Origin: an uncultured bacterium
Lineage (GTDB): Bacteria > Desulfobacterota > BSN033 > UBA1163
NCBI GenBank assembly: GCA_938045955.1
Contig: CALIBK010000096.1
Coordinates: 1 to 58,110, forward strand
Length of the DNA: 58,110 bases
Direction of reading: 5' to 3'
A program made the translations under genes and the position numbers. This document shows, piece by piece, positions 14,935-23,400 of this stretch (positions within the stretch are counted from its first letter, which is position 1; every line of letters starts with the position of its first letter). The notes beneath the pieces are model-generated. The model searched no databases. It saw only the letters and a list, made by a program, of their open reading frames with translations, and was not told the DNA's origin.

Positions 14935-17679
14935 TCAGACAGAGATTTTTCTTCTTAGAGACATTTTTTTCCTTAAAATCGCTTTGATCACTTCCATGGA
15001 GATAAAGACAACGACGCCAAAGCTCAATATGATCTTTAGATCTGGCCACGAGGGTTTAGTGATCCCAAAGGCATCGAGGATGGAGGGGACCTGGATTAAA
15101 AGTGAAATCAATAATAATTCCCACGCAATAGCCAAGAGAAGCCATTTGTGAGGAGGGACTTTAAAAATGCTATATCTCATCGAGCGGAAATTCAGTGCGA
15201 TGATCAACTCGATGACGATAAAAAGGAAGAAGATCTCTGTCCTGGCGTGGGCAAGGTCTACTAGTTCATGATAGAAAAGGTAGTAGAAGAAAGGAACTTC
15301 AATCATAAGGGCTAATAAAATAAAGGCTCTAACATCCCAGGAAAAAACACTCTCCTTTGGATTTCTCGGTGGCCTCTCCATAATATCAGGGTCAGGAGGT
15401 GACACCCCTAAGGCAAGTGCAGGAAGCCCATCCGTTGCAAGGTTCATATATAAGATGGCCGCTGGGAGCAGGGGTAGATATTCCGGACCCGAAATGATGA
15501 CCACCCCTCCGATGACCGTTACCTCCGTAATATTACATCGGAGGAGGTAGGTGAGGTATTTCTTGATATTGTCATAGATCCACCTTCCGCGCTCGATGGC
15601 TTTAACAATGGTGGCGAAATTATCATCACTGAGGATCATATCCGAGGCTTCTTTAGTTACTTCCGTTCCTGTAATCCCCATGGCCACTCCAATATCTGCA
15701 TGCTTGAGGGCTGGGGCGTCATTCACACCATCCCCTGTCATGGCAACCACTTCACCCTTAGCTTTCCATGCTTTAACAATTTTTAATTTGTCTATGGGTG
15801 AGACCCTTGCATAAACAGTAATTTTATCTACCATCTTTTCAAAATCTTCATCCGATATCCTTTCAAGTTCTTCTCCTGTTAAAACTCGATCTCCTTCCTT
15901 CAATATGCCCATTTCCTTAGCGATAGTGATTGCCGTAAGGGGATGATCTCCAGTAATCATAATAGGACGAATCCCTACCCGTTTACATATCTTTATCGCT
16001 TCAATTGCCTCTTCCCTCGGCGGATCCATCATCCCTGCAAGACCAAGAAAGATCATCCCTTGTTCAATATATTCTTCACTACCAATTAAATCTTCTGGGC
16101 AATCTCGATAAGCAAATCCCAGAACCCTTAATGCCTCCTGGGCCATCTCTTGGTTGATCTCCAAAATTTTTTCTCTCTTTTCCGAATTTAGTTCTCGAAC
16201 CTCACCGTCCTCCAAAATACTGGGGCTTCTGGCTAATACAATCTCTGGAGCACCTTTCATAAAAACTATTCTTTTTCCATCATTCATTTGATGGATAGTG
16301 GTCATCCTCTTTCTTTCAGAACTAAAAGGAATCTCTTCGATCCGAGGATTTTCAATTCTTAATTCAGATGGGTGAAACCCAGCTTTTACTGCCGCAACTA
16401 TCAGGGCCCCCTCGGTGGGATCCCCTTTTATGACCCATTTCCCTTCCTTTTGTTCTAAGGTAGCATCGTTACATAGAAGACCTGCCTTAAGAAGCATCGA
16501 GAGAGATTGATTCTCCTTTACATTAATACTCGGCGAACCTTTAAATTCCCCCCTGGGGTCGTAACCCGTTCCTGTCACCTCAATCATTTCATTATTGGTA
16601 AATATCTTTCTTACTGTCATCTCACCTTTAGTAAGTGTTCCTGTTTTATCAGAACATATGACCGTTGTGCATCCAAGGGTTTCTACGGCTGGCATCTTCC
16701 TTACCAACGCATTTCGCTTTGCCATCTGATGCATGCCAATGGCAAGGGCTCCTGTCACAATGGCGGCCAAGGCTTCGGGCACAGCAGCCACAGCCAGGGC
16801 AATGGCAAACATCATCAAAGTAATAATGAATTGAAAATCAACTTTCCCCCCTCCAAAAAATTCTCTAAGGATACTCACACCTGCCACAAGAAAACAGATA
16901 CTAAGGGCAACGATCCCGAGCCATTTACCGATCTCCTCTGTTCTCTTCTCCAGAGGCGTCTTCTCAACCACGACAGAGGTGACCTCCTGAGCAATCTTCC
17001 CAAATTCGGTATTCATTCCTGTGGAGGTCACGACCGCCTTGGCTCGACCAAAAGTCACGGTTGTCCCCGCAAAGACCATATTCTTACGATCGGCGACCCG
17101 TATTTCGGGAGGTAAAGGTTTTACATCCTTGCTAACAGGCATGGATTCTCCGGTGAGAGGTGCTTCATCACACCGCAGAGAATGGTTTTCCACCAATCTC
17201 GCATCCACAGGGATCTTATCCCCCGCTTCGAGAAGTAAAATATCACCTGGCACAAGCTCTTTGGATGGAGCCTCTATCTCTCTGCCTTCTCTAAGCACGG
17301 TAATTGTTGGGGTGAGCATCTTCTTCAATGCCTCCAGAGCACGCTCTGCTCGATATTCCTGAACAAACCCGAGGACAGCACAGAAGACGACAATCACAGC
17401 TATGATGGCCGCATCCACCACCTCCCCCACCAACGCTGATAGGATGATGGCGATGATAAGAATAATAATGAGGATATTTTTGAACTGGTTGATGAAAAGA
17501 GTAAGTGGAGAAACCCTTTTTTCCCTCTTCAATTCATTATAGCCATATTTCTTAAGGCGGTTTTTAACCTCCTCCTCGCTCAAACCTTGATGGGGATCAA
17601 CTTTTAATTCATATAAAACTTGTTCTTTTTCCATTATATGCCATGACGGCGATCGTTCCTTATTTGCCATCCTTCCCAT
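14935..17679 (-). CDS. Cation-transporting P-type ATPase (P2A, Ca2+-ATPase-like)
   Basis: 914 aa (ATG 17670, three codons in, has better SD spacing). Domain order is complete: cation ATPase N-terminal domain, actuator with T-G-E-S at 176-179, ion-site helix P-E-A-L-A at 301-305, phosphorylation motif D-K-T-G-T-L-T with D344, K-G-A-P-E nucleotide site, T-G-D-G-V-N-D-A-P hinge, and the C-terminal four-helix block. The PEALA helix and overall length fit Ca2+ pumps of the PacL/LMCA1 kind, but the transported ion is not proven. It is the last gene of the Na+-decarboxylase subunit operon, 22 bp after the beta-subunit gene, and is followed by a terminator. Confidence 0.9.
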   Translation of the reverse strand: MGRMANKERSPSWHIMEKEQVLYELKVDPHQGLSEEEVKNRLKKYGYNELKREKRVSPLTLFINQFKNILIIILIIAIILSALVGEVVDAAIIAVIVVFCAVLGFVQEYRAERALEALKKMLTPTITVLREGREIEAPSKELVPGDILLLEAGDKIPVDARLVENHSLRCDEAPLTGESMPVSKDVKPLPPEIRVADRKNMVFAGTTVTFGRAKAVVTSTGMNTEFGKIAQEVTSVVVEKTPLEKRTEEIGKWLGIVALSICFLVAGVSILREFFGGGKVDFQFIITLMMFAIALAVAAVPEALAAIVTGALAIGMHQMAKRNALVRKMPAVETLGCTTVICSDKTGTLTKGEMTVRKIFTNNEMIEVTGTGYDPRGEFKGSPSINVKENQSLSMLLKAGLLCNDATLEQKEGKWVIKGDPTEGALIVAAVKAGFHPSELRIENPRIEEIPFSSERKRMTTIHQMNDGKRIVFMKGAPEIVLARSPSILEDGEVRELNSEKREKILEINQEMAQEALRVLGFAYRDCPEDLIGSEEYIEQGMIFLGLAGMMDPPREEAIEAIKICKRVGIRPIMITGDHPLTAITIAKEMGILKEGDRVLTGEELERISDEDFEKMVDKITVYARVSPIDKLKIVKAWKAKGEVVAMTGDGVNDAPALKHADIGVAMGITGTEVTKEASDMILSDDNFATIVKAIERGRWIYDNIKKYLTYLLRCNITEVTVIGGVVIISGPEYLPLLPAAILYMNLATDGLPALALGVSPPDPDIMERPPRNPKESVFSWDVRAFILLALMIEVPFFYYLFYHELVDLAHARTEIFFLFIVIELIIALNFRSMRYSIFKVPPHKWLLLAIAWELLLISLLIQVPSILDAFGITKPSWPDLKIILSFGVVVFISMEVIKAILRKKMSLRRKISV

Positions 17680-17701
17680 CCCTTTTCTTTAAATCAAATC
17701 T

Positions 17702-18859
17702 TTATCGGAGCATTCCCATAAATATTCCGGCGACCAAAGAGGTTCCAATGGCACCTGCCATGTTAGGTCCTAAGGCGTGCATGAGAAGATAATTTTTAGG
17801 GTTGGCTTTCTGTCCTTCTATTTGGGCGACTCGTGCGGCCATTGGTATCGCTGAAACTCCTGCGGCCCCAATAATCGGATTAATCTTCTCTTTTAGAAAG
17901 AGATTGACAAATTTTGCTCCTAACAAACCCCCTACAGTTGAAAAGACAAAAGCGAGAATAGCCAAACCAAAGATCAATAAGGTTCGTGGATTAAAAAATA
18001 CCTGGGCAGGCATAAGAGATCCAACGGATATTCCAAGTAGAAGAATAAGGATATCATTTAATATTCCTCCGGCACGAGCAAGCCGCTCTGTAACCCCACT
18101 CACTCTTAATAGATTCCCAAACATCAGCATTCCAACCAGAGGAGCACTTTTAGGAACAAAGAGGGAGGCGACAATGAAAACGATGATTGGAAAGAGGATC
18201 AATTCTAATTTTGAAACTTTTCGTATTTGAGGTTTCATCATAATCGTTCTTTCCTTTTTTGTTGTAAGTAAACGAATCACAGGAGGTTGGAGGATAGGAA
18301 CCAAGGCCATGTATGAATAAGCAACCATTGTAATGGGACCCAATAATACGGGAGCTAATGCCACTGTAAGATAAACCGTAGGAGGACCATCTGAGCCGCC
18401 AATGATACCAATACAGGCGGATTCATTAATGCTAAACATTCCACTCAAATGAGCAATCAAAAAAACGATAAAGACTCCTAATTGGGCAGTTGCTCCGAAC
18501 ACAAGGGAAATGGGACGGGCAATCGTGGGGCTAAAATCCATGAGTGTCCCCACGCCTAAAAAGATCAGTAAAGGAATAATTTCTGTTTCCAGTCCATAAT
18601 AATAAAGGAGATTAAGAATACCGATTTTTCCTTCTGCAATCTCTTTTACTCCTCCAATCGCTGGTAGTCCCTCAGGAGTATAGGTCATAATCCCTGCAAT
18701 CGGTAAATTGACCATGAATATCCCAAACCCAATTGGCACCAAAAGTATGGGTTCCATCTTTTTAACAATCCCTAAATAGATCAACACTCCACCAATTAGA
18801 AGCATAGCAAGGTGGCCCAGAGTCATCTGCCCTAATGCGCTCTCATATAACCCAAACAT
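17702..18859 (-). CDS. Na+-translocating decarboxylase beta subunit (OadB/GcdB), copy 2
   Basis: 385 aa with about nine to eleven hydrophobic segments. The functional loop G-G-S-D-G-P-P-T-V-Y matches region IIIa, whose aspartate is needed for Na+ transport in OadB, and the C-terminal M-H-A-L-G-P-N-M-A-G-A-I-G-T is also typical. In complete pumps this subunit couples decarboxylation of biotin-bound CO2 to Na+ export. No carboxyltransferase (alpha) or biotin carrier gene is in the window. It is preceded by its own small gamma-like gene and is clearly diverged from the neighbouring beta copy. Confidence 0.92.
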   Translation of the reverse strand: MFGLYESALGQMTLGHLAMLLIGGVLIYLGIVKKMEPILLVPIGFGIFMVNLPIAGIMTYTPEGLPAIGGVKEIAEGKIGILNLLYYYGLETEIIPLLIFLGVGTLMDFSPTIARPISLVFGATAQLGVFIVFLIAHLSGMFSINESACIGIIGGSDGPPTVYLTVALAPVLLGPITMVAYSYMALVPILQPPVIRLLTTKKERTIMMKPQIRKVSKLELILFPIIVFIVASLFVPKSAPLVGMLMFGNLLRVSGVTERLARAGGILNDILILLLGISVGSLMPAQVFFNPRTLLIFGLAILAFVFSTVGGLLGAKFVNLFLKEKINPIIGAAGVSAIPMAARVAQIEGQKANPKNYLLMHALGPNMAGAIGTSLVAGIFMGMLR

Positions 18860-18875
18860 CTCTTCCTCCTTTAAT

Positions 18876-19007
18876 CTATTTGGCTTTTTCTTTCTTCTGG
18901 ATCATTAAACTGGCAATCCAGATGATCACGGAAATGATGACTAAAACTAAAATATTAATTCCATATCCAGCCCCAGAAATTAAAAAAGCCAACTTCCAAT
19001 TAACCAT
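18876..19007 (-). CDS. Small OadG-like (gamma) subunit, copy 2, 43 aa
   Basis: The peptide starts at ATG 19007 with AAAGGAG 8 nt upstream. It has one hydrophobic helix (about residues 6-36: L-A-F-L-I-S-G-A-G-Y-G, then I-N-I-L-V-L) and a short charged tail Q-K-K-E-K-A-K. This is the layout of gamma subunits of Na+-pumping decarboxylases, minus the histidine-rich tail. It lies between the two beta genes, 16 bp before copy 2. A longer open frame extends upstream into copy 1 but that part is not family-like. Confidence 0.75.
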   Translation of the reverse strand: MVNWKLAFLISGAGYGINILVLVIISVIIWIASLMIQKKEKAK

Positions 19008-19053
19008 TTTTTCGCTCCTTTCATCAGATATTTGAGAATATCTTTTTAGGAAA

Positions 19054-20193
19054 TTAGATGACTCCCATCCCTTTGAGGACAGAGAGCATGACGGCGGCAG
19101 CCATGACCGAACCCACCTGTCCACCCGTATTGGCTCCCATGGCATGCATGAGAAGGTAGTTCTTTGGGTTGTATTTCTGACCCTCTCTCTGAACCACCCT
19201 GGCTGACATTGGATAAGCGGAGATTCCGGCAGCACCAATGAGAGGGTTAACTTTCCCACCGGTTAATACCTTCATGACTTTTCCAAAGAGAACTCCACAG
19301 GCCGTATCCAAACAGATCGCTAAAAAGCCAAGTCCTAAAACGACCAAAGTCTGGGGTTTAAGGAAGATTCTTCCATCCATGGTAGCTCCTATAGAAATCC
19401 CCAAAAGGAGCGTGACAATGTTTGGAATCTCATTTTCAGCTGCTTTTGTGAGACGCCCGACGACCCCACACTCTTTCATAAAATTCCCGAGCATGATCGT
19501 TCCTAATAAAGGCAGGCCTCTCGGGGCAATCAAACCACCGATTACTGTGACGATCAATGGAAAAAGGAGTTTGGTGGTTTTTGAAACCGATTTCTTCACC
19601 ACTCCCATATTGATTTTTCTTTCCTCCTCCCCGGTGAGAAATCTCATAATGGGGGGTTGAATCACCGGGACCAGTGACATATAGGAGTATGCGGCGACCG
19701 ATACCGCACCCAGCAAATGTGGAGCATATTTGGAGGTGACATAAATGGCAGTTGGTCCATCACAGGCGCCTATAATCCCGATGGCCACTGCATCCTTTTG
19801 AGGAAATCCTAAGGCGAGGGCCAACGCTAATGTTAAGAAGATTCCAAACTGCCCTGCTGCACCTAAGAGGAAAATCTTAGGATTCTCAAGCAAGGGTCCA
19901 AAGTCGGTCATGGCCCCAATCCCCACAAAGATAAGGAGTGGAAACAGCTCTGTCATAATTCCCGCGTCATAAATAATCCTTAAGAAACCTTCTTCTTCCA
20001 TTAATCCTGCTAAGGGGATATTGACCAGGATTGCTCCAAATCCAATGGGAACCAGAAGCAACGGTTCGAAATCTTTTTTAATTCCGAGGTAGAGCAAAAG
20101 ACACCCAACTCCGATCATGATGGGATTGGACCAGTGAAGGTTAACAAATCCCGAAATGAGCCCCTGAATTCCACCCCAAATGGCCTCTGACAT
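19054..20193 (-). CDS. Na+-translocating decarboxylase beta subunit (OadB/GcdB), copy 1
   Basis: 379 aa, polytopic. The Na+-coupling loop is G-A-C-D-G-P-T-A-I-Y, and the C-terminal M-H-A-M-G-A-N-T-G-G-Q-V-G-S segment is conserved with copy 2. G-I-S-A-Y-P-M-S-A-R-V-V is another family stretch. It is 21 bp after the first gamma-like gene. Presence of two beta copies in one operon without alpha or biotin carrier suggests that cytoplasmic subunits are encoded elsewhere and that two pumps, or a hetero-complex, exist. Confidence 0.92.
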   Translation of the reverse strand: MSEAIWGGIQGLISGFVNLHWSNPIMIGVGCLLLYLGIKKDFEPLLLVPIGFGAILVNIPLAGLMEEEGFLRIIYDAGIMTELFPLLIFVGIGAMTDFGPLLENPKIFLLGAAGQFGIFLTLALALALGFPQKDAVAIGIIGACDGPTAIYVTSKYAPHLLGAVSVAAYSYMSLVPVIQPPIMRFLTGEEERKINMGVVKKSVSKTTKLLFPLIVTVIGGLIAPRGLPLLGTIMLGNFMKECGVVGRLTKAAENEIPNIVTLLLGISIGATMDGRIFLKPQTLVVLGLGFLAICLDTACGVLFGKVMKVLTGGKVNPLIGAAGISAYPMSARVVQREGQKYNPKNYLLMHAMGANTGGQVGSVMAAAVMLSVLKGMGVI

Positions 20194-20214
20194 CTCTTAG
20201 ACCTCCTTTTGAGT

Positions 20215-20352
20215 TTACTTCCCCTCTTCCTCCTTTTTATATGGAAAGGCACTTTTCAAAATACTCATAATAAGACTCAGGATCCAAAGGGTTAATAGAG
20301 TCCCTCCCATTCCCACGACAACCATAGTGACTGCAAATGTCAAATTATCCAT
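20215..20352 (-). CDS. Small OadG-like (gamma) subunit, copy 1, 45 aa
   Basis: ATG 20352 has CAGGGGGAA about 7 nt upstream and the frame ends with TAA at 20215. The 45-residue product has a single N-terminal transmembrane helix (F-A-V-T-M-V-V-V-G-M-G-G-T-L-L) and a basic/acidic tail Y-K-K-E-E-E-G-K, as in OadG-type subunits. It is first in the operon, directly behind a recognisable promoter. Too short to identify by sequence alone; position decides the call. Confidence 0.72.
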   Translation of the reverse strand: MDNLTFAVTMVVVGMGGTLLTLWILSLIMSILKSAFPYKKEEEGK

Positions 20353-20387
20353 CTTTTAATTCCCCCTGTAAAGATTGAAACTTTTTT

Positions 20388-20416
20388 TTTATATCACTTG
20401 GGGAAGAAAATTTCAA
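20388..20416 (-). promoter_or_regulatory. Sigma70-type promoter of the decarboxylase-subunit operon
   Basis: Minus strand: -35 TTGAAA (20416-20411), 17-bp spacer, -10 TATAAA (20393-20388), giving a leader of about 30 nt with an SD. Three AAGTGAT words lie around it (20391-20399 inverted, 20423-20429, 20440-20448) and could bind a regulator. Confidence 0.65.
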
Positions 20417-20467
20417 TAAAATAAGTGATTTTTTTAACAAAGTGATATTTCTATTAATTCCAACTTG

Positions 20468-23400
20468 TTATAGATTCTTGGAATGCCTTTTTTGAAATTC
20501 CTTGGCCTGATACATGAAGGCTTCAAGGCGGGTAAGGGTATTGGTTTGTTCCTGACCATCGTAGGCCATATTGAGGATGGGAATATTGTTATTCTCTTCT
20601 CGATACCGTTTTAGAATGGTACTCACAATCGTTCCAGGCATGCAGGTAAATGGCATAATATTGACGATTCCACAGACGCCTCTTTTTGCGAAATCGATAG
20701 TCTTCCCGATGGAAAGGATCGCCTCTCCTTCAAAGGAATAATCGAGATAGGGTTTAGCCTTCTTAAATATCGCTTTTGTCTTAGGTTCTCCAAAATTTCT
20801 GAGATGACCTTTAAAAATCCTCTCGAGATGATGTTCATCCTTCTTCTGATAATAGTCGGTTAGGAAGACCCTCAAAAGATTTGAAAACGATTTCTTTCTT
20901 AAACTTCTCTGCTTGGAGATCGTATTGACATAGAAGATCCACTCCGTTAGAGGAGCAATCCAGGCTTCTCCTCCAAACTGCTCAATCTTCCGGATCACAT
21001 TCTCATTGGCAAATCGATTGAGTCGAACAAAGATTTCCCCCACGATCCCAATCAATGGTTTTCCCCCAACCCCATTCACCTCGATCCGGTTAAATTCTCT
21101 CAGGATCTCTCTGAGAGTCTCCTCCAGATCCCCTCCTTCTCGGATGGTGTTGCAAATCTTACTTAACGATCTCTGATAGACCTCGTCGGATTCGCCCTTT
21201 CTCCTTTCGTAGGGTCGGGTCTCCAGGAGTTTCTTCATCAAGAGATCGACAGCTACAATCCCTTGCCATCCCAGGCGAGTAAACTGTGAACCCATGATCC
21301 CTAAATCACTATAAAGGGTCTCATCCTGATTGGGCGAGTAGATGGGAACGTGTTTAAATCCGAGCTGGTCGAGCACCAGACGATGGAACCGATGATACTG
21401 CCCGAACCGACAGGGACCATTCCCGGAGGGCATAAAGAACGCTGCCCTCTCGTGGTCGAAATGTGGATCCTTCAGAAGCTTCACCATATCCCCTGTGGTC
21501 AGGATACAGGGATAACACTCTTTCCCGGAGGTCAATTTCCTCCCCCAATAGAGGGTTTCGTCATCCGATTCAGGAAAAACCTCGGCCTCCACTCCACAGG
21601 CCTGAAACGCCGCAGCGACCGCAAAAGAATGGTCACACATATAAGGAATATAGATTTTCTTGGTTCGATCCGTTTTGGGCCTCGTTCTTTCAACCAGGGG
21701 AACCCTTTTGGGCTTCACATTCTTCAAACTATCTAAAAAAGCCTCACACCTTGTGATCGCACCCGCATCCGCACTGTGTTCATCGATTTCCAATTGAAGA
21801 TAGGGCTTCTCTTTGGAAAGCTCCCTAAAGAAGTGACTGATGAAAGAATCGGGCCCGCATCCGAAGTTAGTAATATAGACCCCATAGAGCCTTGGATCAT
21901 CATTAATAATCATTCCTGCGGAAAGAATCTTTTGCCCATATCTCCAGTACATCTCTCGAATCTCAGAAGTGGGCTTCACGGAATCCAGAGGCAAAAAATC
22001 CATGGGAATGGCCAGGACCCCAAGGTCCTTCAATTTCTTTGGAATATCGAGATTGACCCCGGAATCACAGGAGTTGTAAGGCCTTCCCACAATCACCATG
22101 GCCTTCTCTTCGGGTCCAATTTTGTCCAGAATCTCTTTACCCCGGTTCAATAAAGATTGGTAGAATCGAGCCTGGAACCTCTCGGCTTTCTCCAGTGCCT
22201 TTCTCACCTGTTTTGCACTGCGTCGAAGGACCTTCCCGAAACGAATTAACTCCTTCTCAAGTGTCTCTCTCCCGAATCCAAAATGGAAGATGGGTTGAAG
22301 AACCTCCACCCCATTTTTCTTAAAATCGATAGAGGAATGAACCGCATAGGGGAGTGCCTGGACATAGGGACAGGCGGTATTGGTGGGAATCTCCGGGTGT
22401 GAGGATTTGAGATTGATAATGCTCGGAAGAAAGATTCTCTTTACTCCTTTCTCTAAAAGGTTCAGGATGTGGCCATGGCTCACCTTAATCGGAAAACAGG
22501 TTTCTGAAACGACATTTTCAACCCCTTTCCGAATTAACTCCTTGTTCGTAGGATCGGAGAGAATCACGCGGTATCCCAATTCCGTAAAAAAGGCCTTCCA
22601 GAAAGGAAAAAGCTCGTGGAAAAATAAAATACGGGGGATGCCAAGCTCCGGCGAATCGACGGAAAGATTTTCTTCTCCTTCATAGGGAGCAAGGAGCATC
22701 CTCTCTCTTTCTTCAAAAAGGTCAGGGAGATTCGATCCTTTTGTCCTTTTAATGACATCGTATTTCTCGCATCGACTCCCATAGAAGAGGGGCTTCTCTC
22801 CTTCGACACTGACCTTTCGAATCAAACAGTAGTTCGCACATCCTTTACATTCAAACGAGGTTTGTTCATATCGCCTTCGGCTGAGATCGAATCCCTTGAA
22901 GCTCGATCGTTCCCAGGTTCGCTCTTCCATCGCCAGGATGGCCACTCCAATGGCTCCGGTGACATCATGATCGGGAGGAACGATAATTGGTTTCCCGAGG
23001 ACACTCTCAAAGGCCGCCACCACCCCTTTGTTAAAAGCGGTTCCCCCCTGGAAAAAGATTCGGTTCCCAATTCGACGATCTCCCACCACTCGATTGAGAT
23101 AATTTTGAACGATCGAATAACTGAGACCCGCTACAAGATCGTCCTTCTCAGCCCCTCTCTGCTGGTGATGGACTAAGTCTGATTCAATAAAGACCGTACA
23201 TCGCTCTCCCATCCGAACCGGCTCTTTGGCAGAGAGGGCAAGATCCCCGAACTCCTCTTTGATAGAGATGTCGAGCTTCTCTGCCTGTTCCTCAAGAAAA
23301 GAACCTGTCCCAGCAGCACAAACCTTATTCATCTCAAAATCAACCACGACCCCATTATCAATGCTGATGTATTTGGAGTCCTGTCCCCCAATTTCGAAGA

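Noticed and set aside
16507-17115. A 202-codon plus-strand frame antisense to the P-type ATPase gene
   Set aside because: No SD and no domain pattern; composition is what antisense reading of the conserved ATPase gives.
18876-19259. A 127-codon minus-strand frame running into the first beta-subunit gene
   Set aside because: Only its last 43 codons have an SD and gamma-subunit character; the upstream part overlaps the beta gene in another frame.
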